NCBI RefSeq assembly: GCF_003258595.1
Contig: NZ_QHHQ01000001.1
Span: 1,674,001 to 1,738,000 of the forward strand
DNA length: 64,000 nucleotides
Direction of reading: 5' to 3'
DNA from: Acuticoccus sediminis
Lineage (GTDB): Bacteria > Pseudomonadota > Alphaproteobacteria > Rhizobiales > Amorphaceae
Part shown: positions 42,914-54,089 of the stretch, piece by piece
How positions within the stretch are numbered: the stretch's first letter is position 1
How the letters are laid out: each line of letters begins with the position of its first letter
The notes under the pieces: generated by a model
Databases searched by the model: none
What the model saw: only the letters and a program-made list of their open reading frames with translations
Told to the model about the DNA's origin: nothing
Program-made: the position numbers and the translations under genes

Positions 42914-42935
42914 GTTCCCCGCGAGGCCGGGGAAC
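42914..42935 (+). terminator. Stem-loop after the ADH gene, no U-tract
   Basis: GTTCCCC (42914-42920) and GGGGAAC (42929-42935) form a 7-bp perfect stem 8 bases past the ADH stop. It may stabilise the transcript end; without a T-run it is not a classical terminator. Confidence 0.4.
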
Positions 42936-42966
42936 CTCAGATTGAAGAACGGCACCATCGTCTCGT

Positions 42967-42987
42967 GTGGTAGAAAGATACTACCAC
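42967..42987. promoter_or_regulatory. Palindrome upstream of the 158-aa gene
   Basis: GTGGTAG-N7-CTACCAC is a perfect 7-bp dyad in an otherwise unstructured 240-bp gap, about 160 bases before the next start. It could be an operator controlling the 158-aa gene and the regulator behind it. Confidence 0.45.
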
Positions 42988-43145
42988 GGATCTCAGCGGT
43001 GCTCTAATCTACACAACTGGTACGCGCCGGTTGGGGCCGGCCTCGCCGCGCGTGTGCGCACCTGCGGCCGGGCGACCCCATGATCGAGGCCAGCGGCCCC
43101 CTCATGGCAGGACGCCATCTCGCGTCGGCGGGTTGAGGAGAGACC

Positions 43146-43622
43146 ATGGTCACGATCATTTCCAAGTCCGACGGACCCCGACGCGACGACGTCGCCGCAA
43201 AGCGGTTCATCGAACAGAACCGGTCCACCATCACCCGCCTTGCCGATCATCTGACGCAAGGCGCCTATTCGGCGAACCGCGCCGCTGAGCAGGCGCGGGT
43301 GCTCGTCGAGCCCCCCAGCGCCGGCGGCGGCCGGGCGCCCGTCTCCATCGACAATCCGGTTCCCTACGTGAAGCTCAGCCCGAACGGGCGGGTGCTTCTC
43401 GTCGATCTGAACACAGCGCGCCAGCTCGAATTCCTCGGCGAGGTCCGTCGCCGGGACGGGCGCAGCGCGTTCGTGCTGGCGAGCGCGGCCAACGGCTTCA
43501 TTTCCGCGCTCGACGAGGACACCGCCGCGCGTCTCGCCGACCTCGACGGCATGTTGGCCGAAGGTCGTGAGGGCAGCGAGGCGCTGAAGCACGAAATCGC
43601 CAGAAAATTGGGGCTTGCCTAG
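43146..43622 (+). CDS. Hypothetical protein (158 aa) between ADH and regulator
   Basis: No family is recognised. The N-terminal third is helical and charged. The middle is predicted beta-rich with 'VPYVKLSPNGRVLLVDLNTA', and the C-terminus is helical. No Cys or metal motif is visible. GAGGAG lies before the ATG at 43146. Position between the monooxygenase operon and its regulator suggests a linked role, but that is inference from place alone. Confidence 0.65.
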   Translation: MVTIISKSDGPRRDDVAAKRFIEQNRSTITRLADHLTQGAYSANRAAEQARVLVEPPSAGGGRAPVSIDNPVPYVKLSPNGRVLLVDLNTARQLEFLGEVRRRDGRSAFVLASAANGFISALDEDTAARLADLDGMLAEGREGSEALKHEIARKLGLA

Positions 43623-43706
43623 CGCCGAATATGAAGGTCCGATGACCCAGTCAAAATGCGCGAAGTCATCTCGGCACCAACAAGACCGAGAGCTCGGGAG
43701 GACGTG

Positions 43707-45737
<2,031 letters not shown>

Positions 45738-45758
45738 CCCGGCCAGCCTCCGGACAAG

Positions 45759-45787
45759 AAAAAGCCGCCGACCCGATGGGTGGCGGC
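45759..45787 (-). terminator. Rho-independent terminator after the GMC oxidoreductase gene
   Basis: On the minus strand GCCGCC...GGCGGC with an inner ACCC/GGGT extension forms a long stem followed by five T (A-run 45759-45763 on the plus strand). It lies 41 bases past the GMC stop and may also serve the convergent regulator. Confidence 0.75.
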
Positions 45788-45827
45788 AAGGTCGGACCGG
45801 CCGCCGGAGCGGCCGGCCGCTAGGGAG

Positions 45828-47396
45828 TCAGAGTTCGCCCTTGCCCATCCGGTCGGCGATGTGGCCTGCCTGGCGGATGGCGAGCGCCACGATGGTCAGC
45901 GTCGGGTTCTCCGCCGCGCCCGTGGTGAACTGGGAGCCGTCCGAGACGAAGAGGTTCTCGATGTCGTGGGTCTGGCCGAAGCGGTTGACCACGCCGTCGC
46001 TCGCCTTCTCGCTCATCCGGTTGGTGCCGAGGTTGTGCGTCGACGGGTAGGGCGGCACCCGGTACGTCGCCTTCGCCCCCACCGCCTCGTAGATGGCGAC
46101 GCCCTGCTTGTAGGCGTGCTCGCGCATCGCGGTGTCGTTGGGGTGGTCGGTGAAGGTCACGACGGGGACGGCCATCCCGTACTCGTCCTTCTCGGTCGCG
46201 TGGAGCGTGATGCGGTTCTGCTCCTGCGGCATGTCCTCGCCCACGATCCACATGCCGGCCATGGTCTCGTAGGTTTCCATCTTGCGTGCGAAGTCGCGGC
46301 CCCACGCGCCGGGGTCGAGGAAGGCGGCCATGAAGGGCAGGCCGAGGGAGAGGGTCTCCAGCTCGTAACCGCCGGCGAAGCCGCGCGAGTCGTCGTGGTG
46401 CGCCTCGTCCTGGACGATGCCGGCCATGGTCGTGCCGCGCCACATCCGCACCGGCTCCGGCATCGCCGCGTACACCGAGCCCGTGGTGTGGCGCATGTAG
46501 TTGCGACCCACCTGGCCGGAGGAGTTGGCGAGCCCGTCCGGGAACATCGACGAGGCCGAGTTGAGGAGGAGACGCGGGCTCTCGATGGAATTGCCGGCGA
46601 TCGCCACCACGCGCGCCTTCTGCTCGTGCTGGTTGCCGTCCTTGTCGGCGTAGAGGACGCCGGTCACCTTGCCGGAGGAATCGTGCAGCACCTGCAGCGC
46701 CTGCGACTGGGTCCGCAGCTCCAGATGACCCGTCTCCAGCGCCTTCGGGATCTCCGAATAGAGGGTCGACCACTTCGCCCCCATCTTGCAGCCCTGGAAG
46801 CAGAAGCCGAGCTGGTGGCAGGAGTTGCGGTCGTCGCGGATGCGCGAGTTGATCGCCATGCGGCCGGTATGGACCGTCTTGTAGCCGATCTTCGTCGCGC
46901 CGTTGTAGAGGACCTTGAAGTTGTTGTTGCCCGGCAGGCCCGGGATTCCGTTGGTCCGCGTGACGCCCAGCTTGTCCTCGGCCCGCGCGTAGAACGGCTC
47001 CATCTCGGCGAGGTCGATCGGCCAGTCGAGGAGGTTCGCCCCGTCGATCGCGCCGTAGCGTTCGCGGGTCTTGAACTCGTGCTCCTGGAACCGCAGCGAC
47101 GCGCCGGCCCAGTGGGTCGTGGAGCCGCCGACGGTCTTGCAGATCCAGGCCGGCAGGTTGGGAAAGTCCGTCGCGACGCGCCAGCCGCCTTCGGCGAAGC
47201 GCTTGTCGAGCCAGGCGAGCTGGCCGAACGATTCCCACTCGTCGTTGACGTAGGTCTCGATCGACTGCTGCGCGCCGGCCTCCAGGAGCACGACGTCGAC
47301 GCCGCGGAGCGTCAGCTCATGGGCGAGCGTGCCGCCGCCTGCGCCGGAACCGATGATGACGACGACGCTGTCGTCGGAGAGGTCATATGTGGCCAT
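45828..47396 (-). CDS. GMC-family FAD dehydrogenase (gluconate 2-dehydrogenase large-subunit-like)
   Basis: The 522-residue flavoprotein has the N-terminal FAD motif 'GSGAGGGTLAHEL' and 'VVLLEAG'. The C-terminal GMC block has the catalytic His in 'STHNLGTNRM' and an Asn in 'AAENPTLTIVALA'. It matches the large subunit of three-part periplasmic sugar/alcohol dehydrogenases. It has no signal of its own, so it is probably exported with the Tat-signal small subunit encoded just upstream. The usual third subunit, a multi-heme cytochrome c, is not in the window. GGGAGG precedes the ATG. Confidence 0.9.
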   Translation of the reverse strand: MATYDLSDDSVVVIIGSGAGGGTLAHELTLRGVDVVLLEAGAQQSIETYVNDEWESFGQLAWLDKRFAEGGWRVATDFPNLPAWICKTVGGSTTHWAGASLRFQEHEFKTRERYGAIDGANLLDWPIDLAEMEPFYARAEDKLGVTRTNGIPGLPGNNNFKVLYNGATKIGYKTVHTGRMAINSRIRDDRNSCHQLGFCFQGCKMGAKWSTLYSEIPKALETGHLELRTQSQALQVLHDSSGKVTGVLYADKDGNQHEQKARVVAIAGNSIESPRLLLNSASSMFPDGLANSSGQVGRNYMRHTTGSVYAAMPEPVRMWRGTTMAGIVQDEAHHDDSRGFAGGYELETLSLGLPFMAAFLDPGAWGRDFARKMETYETMAGMWIVGEDMPQEQNRITLHATEKDEYGMAVPVVTFTDHPNDTAMREHAYKQGVAIYEAVGAKATYRVPPYPSTHNLGTNRMSEKASDGVVNRFGQTHDIENLFVSDGSQFTTGAAENPTLTIVALAIRQAGHIADRMGKGEL

Positions 47397-47408
47397 GGTC
47401 GTCCTCCC

Positions 47409-48041
47409 TCAGCCTTCCACCGGCGGACTCGCCTCGGCGGGCGGGTCCGGAAGCCATGAGAGGTCGTTGAAGCCGTGCTCGAGATAGCCGCCCTTCGGGT
47501 AGGACGGTCCCTCGTAGCCGAACTTCTCCCAGACCTCGGGCTGGTTGTAGAGCGCGACCACCGCCTTGCCGCGCACGGCCTGGAAGAAGGGCGTCGTCGC
47601 CATTCCCTCCAGCGCGGTGTACTTGGCGTCCTCGGTCGCGTCGGCGAAGGAGCCGCCCGCCGCCTGGTCGAGCGCGGCGACGCCGTCGCGCAGCAGTTCG
47701 AGCTGGGACTTGTCCGCGAATCCGGCCGCGTCCGTGTCGAGTGCCTTCACGACGGCCGCGTAGTGGACGTCACCGAGGAAGTCGTGCGGGTAGATGGCGC
47801 GCGTCATGACGAGCAGCGTCTCGGCCATCTCGGGATCGAGCGCGTCGTAGGAGATGGCCCACGCCTTGTCCGGCGCCACCAGCCAGGTGACGCCGGAGAC
47901 GGCGACAGCGTAGGCGCCGACCGCCGTCAGGCTCGCCGTGATGAACCGGCGCCGATCCACCTGCAATCCAGGTGTTCGTGGCGCGTTGGGGGGAGATTCC
48001 CCCCTGGGCTCCGCGGGCGCGGAGCGCTCGATCAACCTCAT
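47409..48041 (-). CDS. Gluconate 2-dehydrogenase subunit 3-like protein, Tat signal
   Basis: The 210-residue small subunit has a twin-arginine signal ('DRRRFITAS' followed by a hydrophobic core) after a 25-residue N-terminal extension. It then has the helical subunit-3 domain that supports the flavin subunit. AGGAGG lies 8 bases before the ATG at 48041 but only 2 before the ATG at 48047, so 48041 is preferred. It is 12 bases upstream of the GMC gene and is translated first. Confidence 0.87.
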   Translation of the reverse strand: MRLIERSAPAEPRGESPPNAPRTPGLQVDRRRFITASLTAVGAYAVAVSGVTWLVAPDKAWAISYDALDPEMAETLLVMTRAIYPHDFLGDVHYAAVVKALDTDAAGFADKSQLELLRDGVAALDQAAGGSFADATEDAKYTALEGMATTPFFQAVRGKAVVALYNQPEVWEKFGYEGPSYPKGGYLEHGFNDLSWLPDPPAEASPPVEG

Positions 48042-48098
48042 CGACATTTCCTCCTGGGTGCGCCCGCATTGATTTTGTTGTGGCGGGCGGTCGGCGAG

Positions 48099-48494
48099 TT
48101 ACTGGTAGCGGCCGGCGCGCTGGAGCACCTCGATCTGGTAACCGTCCGGGTCGGCGACGAAGAAGAAGCGGGCGATGACCTCGCCCCCCGGCGCGAAATC
48201 CACCATCTTGCGGGGCTCGAATCCCGCAGCGGTGAAGCGGGCGTGTTCCGCCGCCAGGTCGTCGACCGCGAAGGCCAGGTGGCCGTAGCCGTTGCCGAGG
48301 TCGTACGGCTCGCTCTGGCCCTTGTTGACGGTCAGCTCCAGCTCGAAGTCGTTTTCGGGATTCCTCAGGTAGATCAGCGTGAAGTTCTCGAAGTCGAGAC
48401 GATCGGCGATCGTCAGTCCGAACGCCTTCTCGTAGAAGTCGAGAGACCTCTTCTCATCCAACACGCGGATCATCGAGTGAATCGCTTTGGCCAA
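48099..48494 (-). CDS. gloA: Lactoylglutathione lyase (glyoxalase I)
   Basis: This enzyme converts the methylglyoxal-glutathione hemithioacetal to S-lactoylglutathione. The 131-residue protein contains the two VOC repeats with metal ligands in 'AIHSMIRV' (His), 'ELELTVN' (Glu), 'YGHLAFAV' (His) and 'GYQIEVLQ' (Glu). The start is a TTG at 48494 with GGAGG 6 bases upstream; no ATG in frame gives a better N-terminus. It is a stand-alone detoxification gene. Confidence 0.9.
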   Translation of the reverse strand: MAKAIHSMIRVLDEKRSLDFYEKAFGLTIADRLDFENFTLIYLRNPENDFELELTVNKGQSEPYDLGNGYGHLAFAVDDLAAEHARFTAAGFEPRKMVDFAPGGEVIARFFFVADPDGYQIEVLQRAGRYQ

Positions 48495-48730
48495 CGCAGC
48501 CCTCCATAGAACGCACCGCCACGTCGGGATCCGTCCGGCGCCGGAGCCTGGCGGGGACCGCAACGCGGCATGGAGATCAAGGGTATGGCCGTGCCGAACG
48601 AACGGGTAGTACTCTGATAACGCACCCGTTCGACTTTGATGTTAGGTCGCCGGGGCAGGCGCGCGCAGCCGCGCCTCACGCCGGCGCGCGGGGCGGCCGG
48701 CGGGGGTCTGTCAGGGGCGCGGTGCCGGGG

Positions 48731-49030
48731 TCAGGTCCGCTCGGTCTCCAGGACGCGCAGCGGAGTCGTCGACGTTCGGCTGAGGTGCACCAGGCACACG
48801 CACCGCAGCAGGGAGGAGAAGTTGCGGGCCTCGCCGTGGAGGTCGAGCACCTCGTCGTGCAGCTCGGTCAGGAAGCGGCTCAGCGAGAGGCCCTCCTTGT
48901 CCGCGAGACGCTCCAGAATGTCCCAGTAGACCGCTTCGAGGCGGATCGACGTGGAATGCCCATTCAGCCGAACGGACCGGGTTTGGCTCTCGTAGCTCTC
49001 CCGCGGTATTCCAGCGAAGACATTGCACAT
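48731..49030 (-). CDS. Ribbon-helix-helix protein (RHH_4 type)
   Basis: The 99-residue protein fits the RHH_4 family of alphaproteobacteria: 'SQTRSVRLNGHSTSIRLEAVYWDILE' (core R-S-V-R-L-N-G-H-S-T) forms the ribbon and first helix, followed by 'EGLSLSRFL'. A Cys lies near the start in 'MCNVFAG'. The role, probably DNA or protein binding, is unproved. GGGAGG precedes the ATG at 49030. It is divergent from the RND efflux genes. Confidence 0.82.
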   Translation of the reverse strand: MCNVFAGIPRESYESQTRSVRLNGHSTSIRLEAVYWDILERLADKEGLSLSRFLTELHDEVLDLHGEARNFSSLLRCVCLVHLSRTSTTPLRVLETERT

Positions 49031-49491
49031 CGGCGTTCCTCCCCCTGATCCGGAAGGGTACTCAATGTGCGCCTGCCCGTCCATTCATCATCGAACTGGT
49101 ATAAATCCAAGCAATCTCTCCGCAGGTTAGGCGCAAACACCCTGCGAAGACCGGGCGACAGGCCCCGAAAACCTTCCGGCGGCGCGAAGCCGCGCTCCGG
49201 CCGCGGGCACGCCGGCCGCGCGTCGGCGGGCCGGTCGGGGAGGGCTGGCGGCCAGCCGCTCGCGTCGTCAGCGGGGCCGTGCAGCAGGCGGGGAGGGGGA
49301 CGATCACCCGATCCGGGCCGGCGGAGACCGATTAAGGGTTCACGCAGAAATCGTTCGGCCCCGAACGTCAATTGTTGCGGCAATCGTGCCCCTAGTGCCA
49401 GATGGTTCGACGCCGTCATCTTTGGTGGGCAGAAACGTTGACCAAAGATCCCGAACCCCTACTGATTTTCCATGGGCCCTTCTACAAGCGG
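49031..49491. other. 461-bp divergent control region with an operator-like palindrome
   Basis: No gene is supported here. At 49352-49367 CGTTCGG-N2-CCGAACG is a perfect 16-base dyad, about 125 bases before the RND fusion-protein start. TetR/MarR-type repressors often use such operators, but no obvious repressor other than the RHH protein is adjacent. Confidence 0.45.
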
Positions 49492-50754
49492 ATGTTAGAT
49501 CAGCCTCGCACCGCCCGGGTCCGCCCTGTCGAGACCCCGCCCGGCACCGGGCCGAAGCCTGAGCCGCCCGCGGGGCCGCGCTCCCGGGCGGATGCGGCGC
49601 TGCGCGAGCTCGGCGACACCTCCCGCCGCACGGCCCGCTGGTTCTTCAACCTCGCCGCCAACGCCCTCAACATCGCCATCGCCGTCGGCATGGTCGCGAT
49701 CGTCTACGTCGGGGTGCGCCAGCTGACGGCGACGCCCGTCGTCACGCCCCCGGTGCCCATCCCCGTGGTGGTCGCCGCCGTCACCGAAGTGCCCACCTTC
49801 ACCGTCAGCGAACGCTTCGCCGGACGGATCGAGCCGCGGCGCCAGACCGCCATCGCGCCGGAGCGCGGTGGGCGCATCGCCGAGATCTTCGTGGACGAGG
49901 GCGACGAGGTTGCCGCCGATGCGCCGATCCTCCAGCTCGACACGCGCGCGCTTGAGGCCGAGCGCGACCGGATCAAGGCGCAGGTCGCCGGGATCGACGC
50001 GCAGACGGACCTCGCCCAGATCGTCTTCGACCGCACCGCACAGCTCAAGGACCGCCGGGTCGCCACCGTGCAGGCCTTCGACGAGGCGCGGATCCGCCTG
50101 CAGGAGCTCGCCGCCTCGAAGCGGGAGGTCGAGGCCGCGCTCGCGGCGGTGGAACTCGACATCGAGAAGAGCCTCATTGCGGCCCCCTTCGCCGGTCGTG
50201 TCACCGAGCGGACACTCGACGAGGGCGCGATCCTCGCCGCCGGGACGCCCGTGCTGACCGTCATCGAGACCGCCGCGCCGCGCCTTCAGGTCGGCCTCCC
50301 CGACGCCAGGGCGCGCGGGCTCGACACCGGCGACGCCGTGACCGTGCGCTACGGCGGGACCGACATGCCGGGCAAGGTCATCGCCGTCCGGCCGGACGTT
50401 CACGCCGCGACCCAGTCGGTGGTGACGTTCGTCGAGCTCTCCCCGCCGGACGGCGTCTCGCTCCGCTTCGGCGACACCGCCGACCTCGTCCTCGACAGCG
50501 CCATCAGGGGGCCGGGCTACGTGCTCCCGGTGAAGGCGCTCGCCGAGGGGCAGCGCGGCCTCTGGTCGGTCTATACCGTCGGCGCCGATGACGTCGTCGG
50601 CACCGAGGCGGTGGAGATCATCGCCGTCGCCGGCGGCTCGGCCTATGTGAAGGGCTCGCTGAAAACCGGCCAGACCGTCGTCGTCGAGGGGCGCCACCGC
50701 GTGGCCCCCGGCGAGGTCGTCGCACCGCGCGAGGCCGGCGCGCCCGACCGATGA
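49492..50754 (+). CDS. RND efflux periplasmic adaptor (membrane fusion protein)
   Basis: The 420-residue protein has one N-terminal membrane anchor (about 60-80, 'NIAIAVGMVAIVYVGV'). It then shows the biotinyl-lipoyl half-motifs ('GRIAEIFVDEGDEV' and 'IAAPFAGRVTERTLDEGAI') flanking a coiled-coil hairpin, and a beta-barrel. It links an inner-membrane RND pump to an outer-membrane channel. The last codon overlaps the RND start. Starts at 49402 and 49492 are possible; neither has a strong ribosome site. Confidence 0.88.
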   Translation: MLDQPRTARVRPVETPPGTGPKPEPPAGPRSRADAALRELGDTSRRTARWFFNLAANALNIAIAVGMVAIVYVGVRQLTATPVVTPPVPIPVVVAAVTEVPTFTVSERFAGRIEPRRQTAIAPERGGRIAEIFVDEGDEVAADAPILQLDTRALEAERDRIKAQVAGIDAQTDLAQIVFDRTAQLKDRRVATVQAFDEARIRLQELAASKREVEAALAAVELDIEKSLIAAPFAGRVTERTLDEGAILAAGTPVLTVIETAAPRLQVGLPDARARGLDTGDAVTVRYGGTDMPGKVIAVRPDVHAATQSVVTFVELSPPDGVSLRFGDTADLVLDSAIRGPGYVLPVKALAEGQRGLWSVYTVGADDVVGTEAVEIIAVAGGSAYVKGSLKTGQTVVVEGRHRVAPGEVVAPREAGAPDR

Positions 50755-53700
50755 TCGACGCGTTCTACCGCATCCCGCGCCTCACCGTCCTGGCGATCAT
50801 GGTCGTGATGGCGCTGGGCATCATCGCGGTGGAGCTGGTGGGACGGCAGGAGGATCCGGCCTTCCTCAAGGTCGTCGGCTTCGTCATGACCGAGCAGCCC
50901 GGCGCCGACGCGCAGCGGGTCGAGGCCGAGGTCACCGAGCCGATCGAACGGCGCATCTCGGAGATCGAGCAGGTCGACATCGTGCGCAGCGTCTCGCGCC
51001 CCGGCCTGTCGACGGTGATCGTCGAGCTGCGGTGGGACCTCGGCGAGGCGCAGATCGCCGATGCGTGGTCGAAGGTCCGCGACGCGATCAAGGAGCTGAC
51101 GCCGCAGATGCCGTCCGACGCGTCCCCGCCGGTCTTCGACGACACGCGTTCGGGGGCGTACACGGGCATCAGCGCGCTGATGCCCGCCGACCCCTCCGTC
51201 CCCCTGTCGGTGACGACGCGCTACGCCGAAGCGCTGCGCGAGCGCCTTCAGAACGTGGCGGGCACCAAGCAGGTCCGCCTCTACGGCGACCCGGAGGAGG
51301 AGGTGCTCGTCGCCATCGACCCGGCCGAGCTCGCCAACTTCGGCTGGACGCCCAGCCAGGTCGCCGCCGCCATCGGCGCGGCCGACCCGCGGGCGGATGC
51401 GGGACGCAGCGTCGGCCCCGCCGGCGACCTCATCGTCGAGATCGGCGGCGCGATCGACGACCTGGAGCGCATCCGCAACATCCGTCTCGCCGCGACGCCC
51501 GACGGCGGCTCGGTGCGCGTCGGCGACATCGCCACCGTGACCCGCAGCGAGCACGAGCCGCCGTACGCGATCGCGATGGCGCGCGGCAAGCGGGCGATCC
51601 TCGTCGCCGTCATGATGGAGGACGGCCTCAAGGCGGACCGCTACATGCGCGAGATCTCCGCCGCGATGGACGCGTTCGACAAGGACCTCCCCGGTGGCCT
51701 CACGCACGTCCGCCTGTTCGACCAGAGCGAATACACGGTCGCCCGCCTCACCGACCTCGCGAGCCGCCTCGCCGCCGGCTTCGGCCTCGTCGTCGTGGTG
51801 CTCTTCTTCACCCTCGGGCTGCGGCCGGCGCTGGTGGTCGGCATCGCGCTGCCCCTCGTCAGCATGGCGACGATGGCGACCCTGCCGCTGATGGGCATCT
51901 CCATCGAGCAGATGTCGGTGGCCGGCCTGATCATCGGCCTCGGGATGCTCGTCGACGCGGCGATCGTGGTGGTGGACGACATCCGCCGCCGCTTCGTCGA
52001 GGGCCAGGACCGCGGCCATGAGGTGCGCAGCGCGGTCTCGCGCCTCGCCGCCCCGCTCGCCGCCTCGACGGCCACCACCGTCCTCGCCTTCATGCCGATG
52101 GCGCTCCTCGGCGGACCGACCGGAGACTTCCTCGGCCCGGTCGCGCGGGTCGTCGTCGTCATGCTGATCTGGTCGTTCGTCATCGCGCTGACGCTGACGG
52201 CGGCCCTCGCCGGCTGGATGCTCCATCAGGAGCCGCGCCGGAGCGCCATAGGCCTCCTCACCGGCGGTATCCAGGTGGGTCGCTTCGGCGACCTCTTCCG
52301 CCGCACGCTCGTGATCGCCCTGCGGCGGCCGCGCATCACGGTGATGTACGGCATGGTGCTGCCGGTCGCGGGCTTCCTGCTGCTGCCGACCCTGGTGGAG
52401 CAGTTCTTCCCGCCGGTGGAGCGCGACCAGTTCTTCATCGAGATCGAGGTGACGCCCGGCGCCGGGATCGCCGCCACCCAGGCCGCCGCCCGCCAGATCG
52501 ACACCGTCCTCGGCGCGGACCCCCGCATCCGCAACCGGATCTGGGCGCTCGGCCGCAGCGCGCCGCCGTTCTACTACAACATGCTCGACAACCGGGAGCG
52601 GGTGCCGGAGTTCGGCGTCGCGCTCATCACCGCCACCTCGGCCGAGGCGGCGGAGACGCTGATCCCCGAACTGCAACAGCGGTTCGACCGCGAGATGCTC
52701 GACGCCCGCGTCCTGGTGCGCGAGCTCGTGCAGGGGCCGCCGGTCATCGCGCCGGTGGAGCTGCGCATCACCGGTCCCGACCTCGCGACGCTGAAGTCCC
52801 TGGGCGAGGCGGCCCTCGCGCCGCTCTCCACGCTGCCCGGGATCACCCACGTGCGCACCTCGATCAACGGCGGACCGCCCAAGATGCAGTTCGTGCTCGA
52901 CGAGGCGAAGGTGCTCGCCGCCGGACTGACGCTGGACGGCGTCGCGGCGGAGCTTCAGGCCGCGCTCGCCGGGCAGACCGGCGCCACGCTCATCGAAGGC
53001 ACCGAGCGGCTGCCGATCCGCGTGCGGATGGCCGCCGACGCGCGTGGCGACCTCGCCGTCCTGCAGACGCTGCGTCTCGTCAACGACAAGGGCGACGCCG
53101 TGCCGATGGCGGCCCTCGGCACCCTGAAGGTCGTCCCCACCACCACCCAGATCACCCGGCACGCGATGGAGCGGGTGAACACGCTCGAGATGTTCCCCAG
53201 GACCGGTGTGCTGCCGCAGTCCGTGGTCGACGCCGCTCGCAGGAAGCTCGACGAGGCCGGCTTCGTCCTGCCGCACGGCTACCGGTTCGTGGTCGGCGGC
53301 GATCACGACGCGCGCGAGCGCACCATCGAGGCGCTGAGCCGGCCCTTCGCGGTGCTGCTGGCGCTGGCGGGCGCGACCTTCGTGCTGACGTTCAACTCCT
53401 TCCGTCTCGCGGTCGCGGCGGCGTTCGCGTGCATCCTCTTCGCGGGGCTCTCGCTGCTTTCGGTGGCGGCGGCCGGCTATGCGCTCGGGATCGCGGTGCT
53501 GGTGGGGATCATCGGCTCCATCGGCGTCTCCATCAACGACACCATCATCGTCCTGTCGGCCCTGCAGATCGATCCGCGCGCGCGGCGCGGCGACGTCGAG
53601 GCGGCGGCCGACACGGTGATGGAATCCGGCCGGCACGTCCTGTCGACGACGATCACCACGATGGTCGGCTTCTTCCCGCTGGCGATCGGCGGCGGCGGAT

Positions 53701-53876
53701 TCTGGCCGGCCTTCTCGGTCGCGGTCGTCGGCGGGGTCGCGCTGTCGACGATCATCACGCTCTACCTCGCGCCCGCGCTCTTCTTCCTCGTCTACGCCCG
53801 TCCGGAGGAGGAGGAGGCCGCCCCGCCGGTGCAACCCGTTCCGCCGCCGGCGTCGCTTCCGACCCCGGCCGAGTGA
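50751..53876 (+). CDS. RND multidrug efflux transporter
   Basis: The 1041-residue pump has the AcrB-type plan: twelve helices with two large periplasmic domains. The proton-relay acidic pair is visible in TM4 'GMLVDAAIVVVDD', and 'AVSRLAAPLAASTATTVLAF' precedes TM5. It overlaps the adaptor gene by ATGA. An outer-membrane TolC partner is not encoded here. Substrates are likely hydrophobic compounds, perhaps including solvents made or handled by the monooxygenase pathway, but this is a guess. Confidence 0.92.
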   Translation: MIDAFYRIPRLTVLAIMVVMALGIIAVELVGRQEDPAFLKVVGFVMTEQPGADAQRVEAEVTEPIERRISEIEQVDIVRSVSRPGLSTVIVELRWDLGEAQIADAWSKVRDAIKELTPQMPSDASPPVFDDTRSGAYTGISALMPADPSVPLSVTTRYAEALRERLQNVAGTKQVRLYGDPEEEVLVAIDPAELANFGWTPSQVAAAIGAADPRADAGRSVGPAGDLIVEIGGAIDDLERIRNIRLAATPDGGSVRVGDIATVTRSEHEPPYAIAMARGKRAILVAVMMEDGLKADRYMREISAAMDAFDKDLPGGLTHVRLFDQSEYTVARLTDLASRLAAGFGLVVVVLFFTLGLRPALVVGIALPLVSMATMATLPLMGISIEQMSVAGLIIGLGMLVDAAIVVVDDIRRRFVEGQDRGHEVRSAVSRLAAPLAASTATTVLAFMPMALLGGPTGDFLGPVARVVVVMLIWSFVIALTLTAALAGWMLHQEPRRSAIGLLTGGIQVGRFGDLFRRTLVIALRRPRITVMYGMVLPVAGFLLLPTLVEQFFPPVERDQFFIEIEVTPGAGIAATQAAARQIDTVLGADPRIRNRIWALGRSAPPFYYNMLDNRERVPEFGVALITATSAEAAETLIPELQQRFDREMLDARVLVRELVQGPPVIAPVELRITGPDLATLKSLGEAALAPLSTLPGITHVRTSINGGPPKMQFVLDEAKVLAAGLTLDGVAAELQAALAGQTGATLIEGTERLPIRVRMAADARGDLAVLQTLRLVNDKGDAVPMAALGTLKVVPTTTQITRHAMERVNTLEMFPRTGVLPQSVVDAARRKLDEAGFVLPHGYRFVVGGDHDARERTIEALSRPFAVLLALAGATFVLTFNSFRLAVAAAFACILFAGLSLLSVAAAGYALGIAVLVGIIGSIGVSINDTIIVLSALQIDPRARRGDVEAAADTVMESGRHVLSTTITTMVGFFPLAIGGGGFWPAFSVAVVGGVALSTIITLYLAPALFFLVYARPEEEEAAPPVQPVPPPASLPTPAE

Positions 53877-54089
53877 CAAGCGTTAGCCGGGGGCGAGACG
53901 TCGGCCCATCGCGCCCTATCATCTCCGCCTGACGTGCGTTCGGGCGGACCGGAAGGCGGTTCGTCGTCCGGAATGCGCGCAGAAACAACAGGCTGGTGCC
54001 GGGCCGGGGGACGTGAGCTCGTTCGGTCGGTACCGGCGCTTCGCCGGCGTCCCCGCGACGCCGGCCACGTGGAGACAGATAGCCCGCCC

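Noticed and set aside
50643-53879. Very long antisense open frame opposite the RND transporter
   Set aside because: The product is Arg/His/Gly-rich with no hydrophobic or motif content, and the plus-strand frame is an unmistakable RND pump. In GC-rich DNA such mirror frames are common.
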